Source: Patescibacteria group bacterium (lineage in GTDB: Bacteria; Patescibacteriota; Patescibacteriia; Patescibacteriales; UBA12465). Taken from it: DNA of 15,282 nt. Both the position numbers and the translations under genes were made by a program. Positions 1 to 8,006 of this stretch are shown one piece after another. The stretch's first letter is position 1; each line of letters starts with the position of its first letter. The notes below the pieces were generated by a model. The model saw nothing but the letters and a program-made list of their open reading frames with translations, was not told the origin of the DNA and did no database searches. The stretch spans positions 1-15,282 of the forward strand of contig JAIPIE010000015.1 in NCBI GenBank assembly GCA_021734825.1, read 5' to 3'.

Positions 1-2
1 AA

Positions 3-764
3 AAATTAGGTCTTGATTTTGGTGAGCAAGTTGAAATTCAAATTAGCCGCTTGGCCTCCGAATTCGGTTTAGATAATTGCTTGCGGGCCCTGCGTCGCTT
101 TTTAATCTTGTCGCAAGAGCGTCCGGTGGATTTAGCTCAATTACCCCTAGAAATTGCAGTGGTGGAATTATGTTTAAGTAATGAAAATAACAAAAACGAA
201 AAATCTTCTCACGATAGTCTAGCTAAAACTGTCCAAAATATAAATACGCATACGAGCAACGCGCCTGTTAATAACATTGATAACAATTCAATTAAAAAAA
301 CAGTAGAAAATAATAAGATCAAATCAGTCATAACAGGAATGACTGATTCTGCCAGCATTGCTCCAAATTTGTCAGCGGCAGAGATATCTGTTCGTTGGCC
401 GGAAGTATTGATGAAAATTAAAAAACATAATCATTCCTTATCTTTCGTTTTACAAAATTCTGAGCCGCAAGATTTACTCGACGGAGTGTTGTCCCTGTGT
501 TTTCGTTATAAGTTTCATCGCGATCGCATTCTTGACGTTTCCATTCGCTCGTTAATGGAATCAAGTCTGGCTGAAGTTTTTGGGGGCAAGGTGGTGATCG
601 AGGCCATTTTAGATGAGTCTAGGGATAATGAGGCGCCTGTACCTGATAATTCGACTCCAGTCGTAGTTGAGAATAATTTAAATAAGGAGGTCAAGGAAGC
701 AAGAGGAGTAGATGATGGGGTTTTGGGCGGTTTATTAGCCACTTTTGGTGGAGAGGCCGTTTAA
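3..764 (+). CDS. dnaX: DNA polymerase III gamma/tau subunit, C-terminal part (5' partial)
   Basis: This is the tail of the clamp-loader subunit that loads the sliding clamp during replication. The frame is open from base 3, so the gene begins outside the window; the TTG at 51 is an internal Leu codon, not a start. Visible parts: the end of the collar region, with a DnaX-like LPLEIAVVELC stretch; then an Asn/Lys/Ser-rich linker of about 65 residues; then a compact C-terminal domain (WPEVLMKIKKHNHSLSF, followed by FRYKFHRDRI) typical of DnaX in many bacteria. The ATPase core is not in view, so a gamma/tau frameshift cannot be assessed. serS starts 35 bases downstream on the same strand and the two are probably co-transcribed. 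Confidence 0.86.
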   Translation, partial: KLGLDFGEQVEIQISRLASEFGLDNCLRALRRFLILSQERPVDLAQLPLEIAVVELCLSNENNKNEKSSHDSLAKTVQNINTHTSNAPVNNIDNNSIKKTVENNKIKSVITGMTDSASIAPNLSAAEISVRWPEVLMKIKKHNHSLSFVLQNSEPQDLLDGVLSLCFRYKFHRDRILDVSIRSLMESSLAEVFGGKVVIEAILDESRDNEAPVPDNSTPVVVENNLNKEVKEARGVDDGVLGGLLATFGGEAV

Positions 765-799
765 GGATATAAATCTTTGTATAAAAATAAAATAAAAAT

Positions 800-2062
800 A
801 TGCTGGATATTAAATATGTACGAGAAAATTTAGAAACTGCCAAAAAGGCTTTATTAAAAAGAATGGATCCGGGAAAATTAAACCTGGAGGATATTATTAA
901 TCTTGATGATAAGCGCCGAGAATTAATTAAAGAGGGCGAGGCTTTAAAGGCGGAGCGTAATGCAAGTTCAAAATCTAAACCAGATGCGGGCACAATTGCG
1001 GCTATGAAATCTCTAGGTGAGAAGATTAAGGCCTCGGAAGATCAGTTAAGCGTCTTAGAGGGGGAGTTACAAGATAAGCTCTCGGCTTTACCAAATATTC
1101 CGGCTGAAGATGTACTTGCTGGTGGTAAAGAAAATAATGAAGTTATTTTTACTGCTGGCACAAAACCAGTATTTAGTTTTGATTTTAAAGACCATGTGGC
1201 TTTAGCAGAGAGTCTTGGTGTGATTGATTATGAGCGGGCCGCCAAGATGTCTGGCAGTGGTTTTTGGTGTTATCGTGGCATGGGCGCTCTTTTAGAATGG
1301 GCTTTATTATCTTATTTTATTTACTATCATACCAGTAACAATTATCAATTTTTAATCCCCCCTTTTCTATTAACAGAAAAATCAGCCTATACTTCTGGTC
1401 ATTTACCCAAATTCAGAGACGATTTATTTTGGACTCAAGACAAGTTATGTCTTAATGCTACCAGTGAAATGATGTTGGGAAATTATCATCGTGAAGAAAT
1501 TTTACCAAGCGATAAGTTGCCCTTAAAGTATTTTGCCTACTCTCCTTGTTTCCGTCGCGAGGCCGGTTCTTACCGCCAAGAAGAGCGGGGCATGGTGCGT
1601 GGTCATCAATTTAATAAGATTGAAATGTTTATTTTTTGTAAACCGGAAGATTCTTGGAGTATCTTTGATGAACTGGTAAAACACACTGAAGCTTTGGTCG
1701 ATGGTCTAGGCTTACACTATCAAGTTTCTAAGTTGGCCGCTGGTGATTGTAGCGCCGCCATGGCCAAAACCTGCGACCTAGAAGTTTGGCTGCCAAGTAT
1801 GGGTATTTATAAAGAAGTAAGCAGTGTTTCCAACGCTCTTGATTATCAAGCGAGACGTGGTCAAACACGCTTTAAAAACAAGGAGGGAGAAAATATTTTT
1901 GTGCATACTCTTAATGCCTCTGGTTTAGCTACTAGTCGTTTATTACCAGCTATCTTAGAGCAGAATCAGCAAGCAGACGGTTCGGTAAAAATACCGGAGG
2001 TCTTACGTCCTTACCTGCCGGGATCGCCCGAATTTATTTTTCCAGATAACTCTAAAATCTAG
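800..2062 (+). CDS. serS: Seryl-tRNA synthetase
   Basis: This class II synthetase charges tRNA-Ser with serine in the cytoplasm. Its 420 residues are the usual length. Residues 1-100 form the antiparallel coiled-coil arm that grips the long variable arm of tRNA-Ser. The catalytic domain shows motif 1 near 183-205 (FLIPPFLL, then GHLPKF), the TSE serine-binding segment at 221-223, motif 2 with FRREAGSYR at 251-259, and motif 3 with NASGLATSRLLPA at 372-384. SNALDYQARR at 344-353 is also characteristic. The ATG is preceded by an A-rich run rather than a Shine-Dalgarno sequence. It lies between dnaX and a secreted glycosidase, with only 4 bases to the latter. Confidence 0.97.
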   Translation: MLDIKYVRENLETAKKALLKRMDPGKLNLEDIINLDDKRRELIKEGEALKAERNASSKSKPDAGTIAAMKSLGEKIKASEDQLSVLEGELQDKLSALPNIPAEDVLAGGKENNEVIFTAGTKPVFSFDFKDHVALAESLGVIDYERAAKMSGSGFWCYRGMGALLEWALLSYFIYYHTSNNYQFLIPPFLLTEKSAYTSGHLPKFRDDLFWTQDKLCLNATSEMMLGNYHREEILPSDKLPLKYFAYSPCFRREAGSYRQEERGMVRGHQFNKIEMFIFCKPEDSWSIFDELVKHTEALVDGLGLHYQVSKLAAGDCSAAMAKTCDLEVWLPSMGIYKEVSSVSNALDYQARRGQTRFKNKEGENIFVHTLNASGLATSRLLPAILEQNQQADGSVKIPEVLRPYLPGSPEFIFPDNSKI

Positions 2063-2066
2063 ATTC

Positions 2067-4070
2067 ATGTTCTATCGCCTAATCATTATTATTTTGGCCT
2101 TCTTGGTCTTTTTTCCTCAGCTTGTTCAAGCCGATGAGGCTTATCCGCGTTTAGCTAATTATTTTCTCAAGTGGGAATTGTCGGAGGCAGAAGCAATTGA
2201 ATTATCCAAATGGGATGTAGTTATTTTAGATATGGAAAATCAGGAAAATAATCCCGACATGATTCGCCTCATACGAAAACTTAATCCAAAAATTAGAATT
2301 TTAGCTTATATTACTTCGCAGGAAATTCTTGATAATGCCTCTGATTACCGTAATGCTTGGCTAAGAAAAGAATTGTATAGTCAAATAGCTGATGACTGGT
2401 ACTTAAGAGACGATCAAGGCAAGAAGGTTATTAATTGGCCTAACACTTCCATGTTTAATCTTAGTGACCATGTAACTACAAATTCACAAGGCTACAAGTT
2501 AAATGAATATCTACCTCATTTTGTTCATGAAAAACTACAAATTACTGGTCTTTGGGACGGTGTATTTTATGATAATATTTGGGGAGATGTCGCTTGGGTT
2601 AATGGTGGTAATTTAGATTTTGATAATAATGGTAAGCGTGATTCAGTTCTTGTGGCTAATAGCCTCTGGGCCGCTGGGACGGCTAAAATGTTAAATTTAA
2701 CCCGCACTTTATGTGGCTCAGATTTTATTATTTTAGGTAATGGCCGTATTTATTGGTCATATCAATCAATTTTAAACGGTAATATGTTAGAGGCCTTTCC
2801 TTCATTTTGGGAAAATGGTGGTACTTGGGCAGGATCCATGGAGTCATATATTAAGCTGCCCACAGTCAACGCTCAGCCTTCTGTGCCTATTATAAATGTG
2901 TATGAAAAAGATCAGACTAATTATCGTTTGTTTCGCTATGGTTTAACCAGCGCTTTGTTGGGTGAAGGTTATTATAGTTTTGATTATGATGTTACTAGTC
3001 ATGGACAAACGTGGTGGTATGACGAGTATGAGGTGAAGCTCGGTACTTCTCAATCTTCTCCTTATAACCTATTGGATAGCGAGAATAAGAAGTGGCAACC
3101 CGGACTTTGGCGACGGGATTTTAAAAATGGAGTCGCTATTGTTAATTCCACTAATAAGACTCAAACTTTTTTATTTAGTAAAGAAGAGTTTGAAAAAATT
3201 AAAGGCAGCCAAGATAAAACTGTTAATAATGGTTTAAAAATTAATTATCTAAAAATTGCTCCAAATGATGGCATTATTCTTTTTAAAAAAATAACTGCTT
3301 GGCAGGGAAGTGGTTTTATCAATGGCGGTTTTTTAAGAATATTTACTCCAGATGGCAAGCAGGATCGTAATGGTTTTTTTTCTTACGTTACCTCCTTGCC
3401 TAGTGGTAGCTCAGTTTTAGTTGGAGATTTTTTGTCTTCAGGCGAAAATAATTATATTTTTAGTAAAAATGGAGAATTAAGTCGTCAACAGGCTAGTAAA
3501 ATTATGTGGACGGTACAGCCATTTGCAGCTGGGTTTAAGGGCTCAGTATCTTTAGCGGTTGGTGATATTAATGGTGATAAACTACCAGAGATTGTGATTG
3601 GTGCGGGCCCAGGCGGAGGGCCTCAAGTGCGTGCTTTTGATTTTAATGGTCGTCCAATTTTAAATTTTTTCGCTTATGACAAGAATTTCCGTGGCGGTGT
3701 TAATGTTGCGGTTGGCGATGTTAATGGTGACGGTAAGGCAGAAATAATCACAGGCGCTGGACCAGGTGGCGGGCCTCATGTTCGCTACTTCAATGAAAAA
3801 GGTGGCGTTTTGGGTGGATTCTTTGCCTATGACGAGAATTTCCGTGGTGGCGTGAATGTAGCGGCCGGAGATATAAATAAAGACGGTAAGGCAGAAATAA
3901 TTACAGGCGCTGGACCAGGCGGTGGCCCTCAGGTAAGATATTTTAATGATAAGGGGGTAGCTAGGGGTAGTTTCTTTGCCTATGACGAGCATTTCCGGGA
4001 TGGCATTAGTGTTGGCTTTTCTGAACAGAATGGTCAGCCGGAAATTTCTGTGGGTATTAAAGGGTTTTAA
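2067..4070 (+). CDS. Secreted GHL15-type putative glycoside hydrolase with C-terminal FG-GAP/VCBS repeats
   Basis: A 667-residue exported protein. Residues 1-22 form a signal peptide (hydrophobic IIIILAFLVFF, cleavage likely after VQA). Residues about 25-410 resemble the hypothetical glycosyl hydrolase family 15 fold (PF14885-like TIM barrel): early strands carry WDVVILDME and IRILAYITS, and a GLWDGVFYDN segment places D164 and D169 at the barrel mouth. E242 (MLEAFPSFW) is another possible catalytic acid. Which residues act is inference. Residues about 415-667 are FG-GAP-like repeats with DxNxD calcium-binding loops at 500, 551 and 602, suggesting a partial beta-propeller for carbohydrate or surface binding. 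The substrate is unknown. It may trim surface polysaccharide. It starts 4 bases after serS. Confidence 0.8.
   Translation: MFYRLIIIILAFLVFFPQLVQADEAYPRLANYFLKWELSEAEAIELSKWDVVILDMENQENNPDMIRLIRKLNPKIRILAYITSQEILDNASDYRNAWLRKELYSQIADDWYLRDDQGKKVINWPNTSMFNLSDHVTTNSQGYKLNEYLPHFVHEKLQITGLWDGVFYDNIWGDVAWVNGGNLDFDNNGKRDSVLVANSLWAAGTAKMLNLTRTLCGSDFIILGNGRIYWSYQSILNGNMLEAFPSFWENGGTWAGSMESYIKLPTVNAQPSVPIINVYEKDQTNYRLFRYGLTSALLGEGYYSFDYDVTSHGQTWWYDEYEVKLGTSQSSPYNLLDSENKKWQPGLWRRDFKNGVAIVNSTNKTQTFLFSKEEFEKIKGSQDKTVNNGLKINYLKIAPNDGIILFKKITAWQGSGFINGGFLRIFTPDGKQDRNGFFSYVTSLPSGSSVLVGDFLSSGENNYIFSKNGELSRQQASKIMWTVQPFAAGFKGSVSLAVGDINGDKLPEIVIGAGPGGGPQVRAFDFNGRPILNFFAYDKNFRGGVNVAVGDVNGDGKAEIITGAGPGGGPHVRYFNEKGGVLGGFFAYDENFRGGVNVAAGDINKDGKAEIITGAGPGGGPQVRYFNDKGVARGSFFAYDEHFRDGISVGFSEQNGQPEISVGIKGF
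3516..3974 (+). repeat. Three 153-bp tandem units encoding FG-GAP repeats
   Basis: Three consecutive units of 51 codons begin near 3516, 3669 and 3822, and a partial fourth starts at 3975. Each unit encodes an FFAYDxxFRxG-like turn, a DxNxDG-type loop and a GAGPGGGP signature; the signature recurs exactly 153 bases apart, at 3600, 3753 and 3906. Units two and three are nearly identical at the DNA level around the calcium loop and glycine-rich turn, which points to recent duplication or gene conversion. A degenerate earlier unit is visible around residues 420-470. Confidence 0.88.
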
Positions 4071-4081
4071 ATAAAAAATAT

Positions 4082-5152
4082 ATGCATAGAAAAGTAATTC
4101 ATTGGTGGCATGGCCGCCGCGAAAAATTTTATCGACAAAATCGTTGGCATCTTGTGCTCGACATTTCTTTAGTTATCTTAATTATTTTACTGATTGGTAT
4201 TGCTTTACGATTAGCTTCTTATAACCCACAAATAATGAGTGCTTTAAATTTAGATCGTTATATTAATATTGATAAGCAAATAGAGAAAAATTTAAGTTTA
4301 AAAGTTGAGGCTAATGTTAAGCAGGCGGTTGTCACGGATAATGAAGATATTGTTTTGGAAATTAATTATGTTAATGATGGTGATGTTAATATTGATCAAA
4401 TTAATATTAAACCAGACTTTAATAGTGCCGCTTTTAGACTTGAGGATTTAACTACCAGCAATCTTAATGAACAGCAATTTATTGAAAGTAAATTTCTTAT
4501 TTTAAAGAACATTGAAGTCGGTGCAAGCGGTCAGGTATTTTTAACAGTGAAGTGGTCAACATTAAAGCAAGATTTTCCACGGTCAGTTGATTGGCGTTTA
4601 AAGATGTCGTATGCAGGCAATCAACAAGAGGTGGTAAAAGACCTAGTTTTGCCGAGTGTTAAGATAAGTAGTGCTGTTAATCTTGAGGCAAATATTTATT
4701 TTCATAGCCCTCAAGGCGATCAACTTGGGATTGGTCCGTTACCACCAATCGTTGGTATTCCGACTACCTATTGGTTGATTGTGAAAGCTGATAATTCTGG
4801 CAATGAGTTAAAGGATTTTGTTTTCAGTGCTAATCTAGCACCAGGAGTTGAACTGTCTGGCGAAGAAAGCTTGTTGGCTGGTAAATACAGTTATAATAAA
4901 GAACTACGCCGCTTAATTTGGCAAATAGACAGTCTTGATGCTGATGGTGGTGATTATATCGCTAATTTTGGTTTAGACTTTACTCCTGTAAGTGAGCAAG
5001 TTGGGAATAATGCTATGATTCTTAGTAACTTGCAATATCGTTTATTTGATACTTGGACAAATACGGAAATATTAGGCAGTCTTAATAATCTTGATTCTTC
5101 CTTACCCGCTGATCATCTAAACCGTGGATCTGGTGTGGTTGAAGCTGAATAA
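4082..5152 (+). CDS. Single-pass membrane protein with large extracytoplasmic beta-rich region
   Basis: I do not recognise a named family. The 356-residue protein has a short basic N-terminus with aromatic residues (HWWHGRREKFYR), one transmembrane helix at about residues 23-45 (ISLVILIILLIGIAL), and about 310 residues predicted to lie outside. The outer part resembles DUF11/CARDB-like Ig domains: alternating beta-strand patterns such as VLEINYVNDGDVNIDQI (about 95-115) and YWLIVKADNSGNELKDFVFSA (about 228-250), where Asn/Gly turns follow strands. No catalytic motif is evident. It sits between the secreted glycosidase (11-base gap) and alr (6-base gap), so a surface-scaffold role is plausible but is inference. 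Confidence 0.7.
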   Translation: MHRKVIHWWHGRREKFYRQNRWHLVLDISLVILIILLIGIALRLASYNPQIMSALNLDRYINIDKQIEKNLSLKVEANVKQAVVTDNEDIVLEINYVNDGDVNIDQINIKPDFNSAAFRLEDLTTSNLNEQQFIESKFLILKNIEVGASGQVFLTVKWSTLKQDFPRSVDWRLKMSYAGNQQEVVKDLVLPSVKISSAVNLEANIYFHSPQGDQLGIGPLPPIVGIPTTYWLIVKADNSGNELKDFVFSANLAPGVELSGEESLLAGKYSYNKELRRLIWQIDSLDADGGDYIANFGLDFTPVSEQVGNNAMILSNLQYRLFDTWTNTEILGSLNNLDSSLPADHLNRGSGVVEAE

Positions 5153-5158
5153 ATAAAA

Positions 5159-6313
5159 ATGATGTTAAATTATCTACGACAATTAATTAAACCAAAATAT
5201 CCAACTTTGAATCAAATAGAAATCAAAGCCGAGGCGATTTTTAATAATCTTAAATTATTAGAATCTTTACAGCCTCAGGCTCAAGTGATTCCGGTTTTAA
5301 AATCCAATGCCTATGGTCATGGTCTTAAAGAAATTTGTGAGATACTGAATAAGACAAAAGTCCAAATGATTGCCCTCGATTCATTTCCGGAATTACAAGT
5401 CGCTTATCGTTATTTTAAGGGCAAGATTTTGTTGATTGGTGAAATGCCAGCGGAAGCTTATGCTTATATTAACTGGTCTCGGACAGAAATTTGTGTTTAC
5501 AATAGCGCGACCTTAAAAACATTAGTTGCCTATAAAAAGCAAGCGCATATTCATTTATTTATTAACACTGGCATGAATAGAGAGGGTATTAAAGACTTGC
5601 CTTCTTTTTGGCAGGAAAATCTTGATTATTTATCTCACTTAAAAATAACCGGTCTGTGTTCACATTTATTGGATGCTGAGGGTGACGGTAGCGCTAATGC
5701 TAAACAGGCTCATTTATTTTTCCAGGCCTTAGATTTTTTAAAGAGTAAAAATTGTCAGCCACAATATGTGCATCTCGCCAACAGTGCTGGCGTCTTTACC
5801 TTAAAAGATGAGCGCTTAAGCGCCGTTCGTCCAGGTTTAGCTGTCTACGGCTACAACCCCTTTACTCCGGAAAGTCCTTATTTTAAAGAAGCTGAAAAAC
5901 TACAGGTAGCCTTACGTTTACTAAGCACAGTCGTTTCTTTACAGGACTTACAAGCAGGCGAGGCAGTTTCTTATAACGCTACTTATCGGACAGAGAGGGA
6001 AGAGCAGATTGCGGTTATTCCTTTTGGTTATTATGAAGGTTTAGATAGGCGTTTATCAAATAAGGCTAGTTTTCAGTTATTACATGAAGGTAAAAAAATA
6101 GAAGTTAAATTGCGCGGACGTGTGTGCATGAATTTAACTTGTCTCGGTTTAGAAAGGGAAGAGACGGCGTCTATTGGTGATAGAGTGGTGCTTGTCTCTA
6201 ATAATAAAGATGATGTAAATTCTTTACAAAATCTGGCGAGTATTCAAGGGAGCATTGTCTATGAGCTCTTAGTTAAATTTCAGGCTAATATTAGAAAAAT
6301 AATTAAATATTGA
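5159..6313 (+). CDS. alr: Alanine racemase
   Basis: This PLP enzyme converts L-Ala to D-Ala for peptidoglycan stem peptides. Its 384 residues match the family length. K48 in VLKSNAYGHG is the PLP-binding lysine (family form VxKANAYGHG), and Y272 in SYNATYR is the second catalytic base supplied across the dimer. INTGMNREG (135-143), HLANSAG (205-211), RPGLAVYGY (224-232) and GRVCMNLT (320-327) are all family signatures. Residues about 15-245 form the barrel and the rest the beta domain. Two ATG codons lie in tandem at 5159 and 5162, so either may start translation. The small differences (KSN for KAN, SYN for SYG) look conservative. It is followed after 15 bases by an FtsQ-type division gene, a common cell-wall grouping. 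Confidence 0.95.
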   Translation: MMLNYLRQLIKPKYPTLNQIEIKAEAIFNNLKLLESLQPQAQVIPVLKSNAYGHGLKEICEILNKTKVQMIALDSFPELQVAYRYFKGKILLIGEMPAEAYAYINWSRTEICVYNSATLKTLVAYKKQAHIHLFINTGMNREGIKDLPSFWQENLDYLSHLKITGLCSHLLDAEGDGSANAKQAHLFFQALDFLKSKNCQPQYVHLANSAGVFTLKDERLSAVRPGLAVYGYNPFTPESPYFKEAEKLQVALRLLSTVVSLQDLQAGEAVSYNATYRTEREEQIAVIPFGYYEGLDRRLSNKASFQLLHEGKKIEVKLRGRVCMNLTCLGLEREETASIGDRVVLVSNNKDDVNSLQNLASIQGSIVYELLVKFQANIRKIIKY

Positions 6314-6328
6314 CATATATTAAATAAA

Positions 6329-7216
6329 ATGATTACAGGGAAGTTTAATCAAAATATCCAGAGAAGGGTAAAAAAGACAAAATCTATTAAAAAGGATTAT
6401 CAGCAAAAAAGTTTAAATAATCCATTTTTTCGTAGTCGTCAAAAAAAGAGCCCAACTCACAAATTGCGACGAGGCTTTTTGTTATTTTTTATTATATTAT
6501 TATTGATTGTGGCTGGACTGTTTTATTTTTTCTTTATTTCTTCTGTTTTTTCTTTACAAAAGATACAAGTGGATGGACTTACTCGTATTAGTAGTGAAAA
6601 ATTAGTGGCTCTTGCTTGGGCTGAAAGCGAAGGATCAAAATTATTCGTCTTCAAACGGTCTAATATATTTTTCTTCGAGGTAAATGAATTGCACAAGGAG
6701 TTAAATAAAAATTTTAGCTTTGCTAATGTTGAAATAAAAAAGAAATGGCCAAACACTTTATTAATAAATGTAGAAGAAAGAGCCTTGGCGTTTATCTGGC
6801 AGAATGCGACCGGTAAGAGCTTCAGTGATAGTAAGGGCTGTCTAATACCGGAAGTTCAGCCTAGCGTCGAAGACGAGAAATTATATCCCGTACTTATACC
6901 TGGTATTGAAGAAAATTATATAAAGGGAGATAATTGTTTAAAGGTTGATGATGGTTATCTGACTTCCATGTTAAATTTAGATGTTCAACTTAAGGTTTAT
7001 GAAAATTTAGCTGTACAAAACTATGTTCTCGAAACAGAGTTTAATACTTTAACCATTGATTTACTTGACGGACCTAACGTATATTTTAATATTAAAAATG
7101 ATTTGGAAAAACAGGTCAAAAAATTAGCGATTATTAAGCGTGAAAAACCAGAGGCCGAATTCAAGCTTTTGTCCTATATTGATTTACGCTATGGTGATAG
7201 AGTATACTTTAAATAG
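6329..7216 (+). CDS. ftsQ: FtsQ/DivIB-type cell division protein with POTRA domain
   Basis: A bitopic divisome protein that links early and late division proteins at the septum. It has a long, very basic cytoplasmic tail (residues 1-48, rich in Lys/Arg/Gln), one transmembrane helix at about 49-71, and then a POTRA domain at about 74-150. The POTRA domain begins FSLQKIQVDGLTRIS and ends with VEIKKKWPNTLLINVEERALAFIW, a close match to the family pattern (SVxxIxVxG, then WPxTLxIxVxER). The remaining residues match the beta domain of FtsQ. The 295-residue length is normal. It is preceded by alr, as in many division/wall clusters, although no mur, ftsA or ftsZ gene is in view. No Shine-Dalgarno sequence precedes the ATG, only TTAAATAAA. 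Confidence 0.85.
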   Translation: MITGKFNQNIQRRVKKTKSIKKDYQQKSLNNPFFRSRQKKSPTHKLRRGFLLFFIILLLIVAGLFYFFFISSVFSLQKIQVDGLTRISSEKLVALAWAESEGSKLFVFKRSNIFFFEVNELHKELNKNFSFANVEIKKKWPNTLLINVEERALAFIWQNATGKSFSDSKGCLIPEVQPSVEDEKLYPVLIPGIEENYIKGDNCLKVDDGYLTSMLNLDVQLKVYENLAVQNYVLETEFNTLTIDLLDGPNVYFNIKNDLEKQVKKLAIIKREKPEAEFKLLSYIDLRYGDRVYFK

Positions 7217-7266
7217 AGGATTAATAAGACTCGGGGTTAAATTTACCCGAAAGCTTTAAAAAATAT

Positions 7267-7407
7267 ATGGAATCAACTTTTAAATTTTTATTAGCGTTAG
7301 CATTTTTATTATTTGCCCTGATCAGTGTCGGTGTCTTTTTGCTAATTATCAAAATAATTTTAATGTTTGTTCCACAAGTCTATCTCTTGGGCTTAATTAT
7401 CTACTAA
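7267..7407 (+). CDS. 46-residue hydrophobic membrane protein
   Basis: A small frame running ATG to TAA. The product starts MESTFKF and is then almost wholly hydrophobic: one long helix at about residues 7-35 (LLALAFLLFALISVGVFLL is typical), Pro36, then a second short hydrophobic stretch ending in Tyr. It could cross the membrane once or twice. It lies 50 bases after ftsQ on the same strand, upstream of the operon terminator, so it is probably the last gene of that unit. The ATG is preceded by AAAAAATAT, like its neighbours. A 5-bp hairpin (TCGGG at 7231-7235 with CCCGA at 7246-7250) sits in the gap. Function unknown; a divisome accessory peptide is one guess from position only. Confidence 0.5.
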   Translation: MESTFKFLLALAFLLFALISVGVFLLIIKIILMFVPQVYLLGLIIY

Positions 7408-7528
7408 TAGAGCGATTAAGGCCTCAATAAACCTTTAGAGTGTCAAATCTTAAATAGGCTTTAGTCAGACGTATCATAATAAAGGGTGTATTAATATACA
7501 TTATGCGAAGTATCAATATGCATAAAAT

Positions 7529-7550
7529 AAGGCTTTTTTAGCCTTTTTTT
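7529..7550 (+). terminator. Rho-independent terminator of the dnaX-to-ftsQ unit
   Basis: Stem AAGGCT (7529-7534) pairs perfectly with AGCCTT (7540-7545) around a five-T loop and is followed by five more T residues. It lies 122 bases after the last small gene. Two further dyads stand directly upstream (7487-7500 and 7501-7525). Confidence 0.85.
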
Positions 7551-7977
7551 GTATTCTATCCTCTAATTCCCCGGTATAATTAATAGATGCTTAGACTCTT
7601 TTATCATTATTATTTATATTATTATTAAAAATATTATATATTTTGTATTTAATTTAAAAAATATCTTATATTTAGCCATAATCTGAAATTTATCAATGAG
7701 CTAATGCTTTATACACAAATATTGATAAATTTTGTGCTCAAATAAATATTAGCGGGAGTTCCCTTTTAAAATTTAAAATTTTGGCTGTATGATTTATCAT
7801 CTTTGACTTTAAATTTTAATCGCTAAAACCTTGATTTTAAAGGTTTTTTGAAGATTTAGGTTTTTCCCATATTATTTAAAATATGTATAAATTTTTGTTA
7901 TCAGTATTTATTAAGTTATTCCCTTGCCAAAATCATATTATATATTATATCTTCTACTGAACTTAAAGCTGGAAATA
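7551..7977. other. AT-rich gap without a convincing gene; several inverted repeats
   Basis: No sizeable frame occurs here; the best short one (ATG at 7883, 25 codons) has no recognisable start signals. Visible structure: a 12-bp perfect inverted repeat (AAATTTATCAAT at 7686 and its complement at 7721-7732); a compound stem of TTAGCG (7749) with CGCTAA (7821) enclosing a 12-bp AT-only repeat (7766-7777 with 7808-7819); and a terminator-like hairpin at 7825-7849. A TATAAT at 7575 has no good -35 partner. These could belong to an untranslated RNA; see the matching finding. Confidence 0.4.
7825..7849 (+). terminator. Terminator-like hairpin inside the gene-free gap
   Basis: AAAACCTT (7825-7832) pairs perfectly with AAGGTTTT (7840-7847) around a 7-base loop and is followed by two more T residues. 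No protein gene precedes it closely, so if it works it would end a non-coding transcript or leftover read-through. Confidence 0.5.
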
Positions 7978-8006
7978 TTGACAAATATATAATATTATGT
8001 TATAAT
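7978..8006 (+). promoter_or_regulatory. Perfect-consensus housekeeping promoter for the 28-codon frame
   Basis: TTGACA (7978-7983), exactly 17 bases, then TATAAT (8001-8006): full identity to the sigma-70/sigma-A consensus. The expected start is near A8013, giving a leader of about 19 bases before the ATG at 8032. A 10-bp palindrome, TTTACGTAAA (8010-8019), covers the start point and could be an operator. Confidence 0.85.

Noticed and set aside
51..53. TTG as the start codon of the first gene
   Set aside because: The frame is open upstream to the window edge and the upstream residues continue the DnaX-like pattern, so the gene is truncated by the window.
3660..3992. Open minus-strand frame across the FG-GAP repeats
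   Set aside because: It is a shadow of the repeat-coding plus strand; its length follows from codon repetition, and it has no start signals or recognisable domain.
7231..7250. Hairpin TCGGG/CCCGA between ftsQ and the 46-residue frame, considered as a terminator
   Set aside because: The stem is only 5 bp and no T tract follows, so termination is unlikely; it may be incidental or a minor processing site.
7883..7960. 25-codon frame beginning MYKFLLSV in the gene-free gap
   Set aside because: No promoter close upstream, no terminator after it, and composition expected of random AT-rich sequence.
7995..8005. TTATGTTATAA resembles the XerD half of the E. coli dif site, 220 bases before a Xer gene
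   Set aside because: The matching XerC half at the correct 6-base spacing is absent, and the bases are already explained as the -10 region of a perfect promoter.
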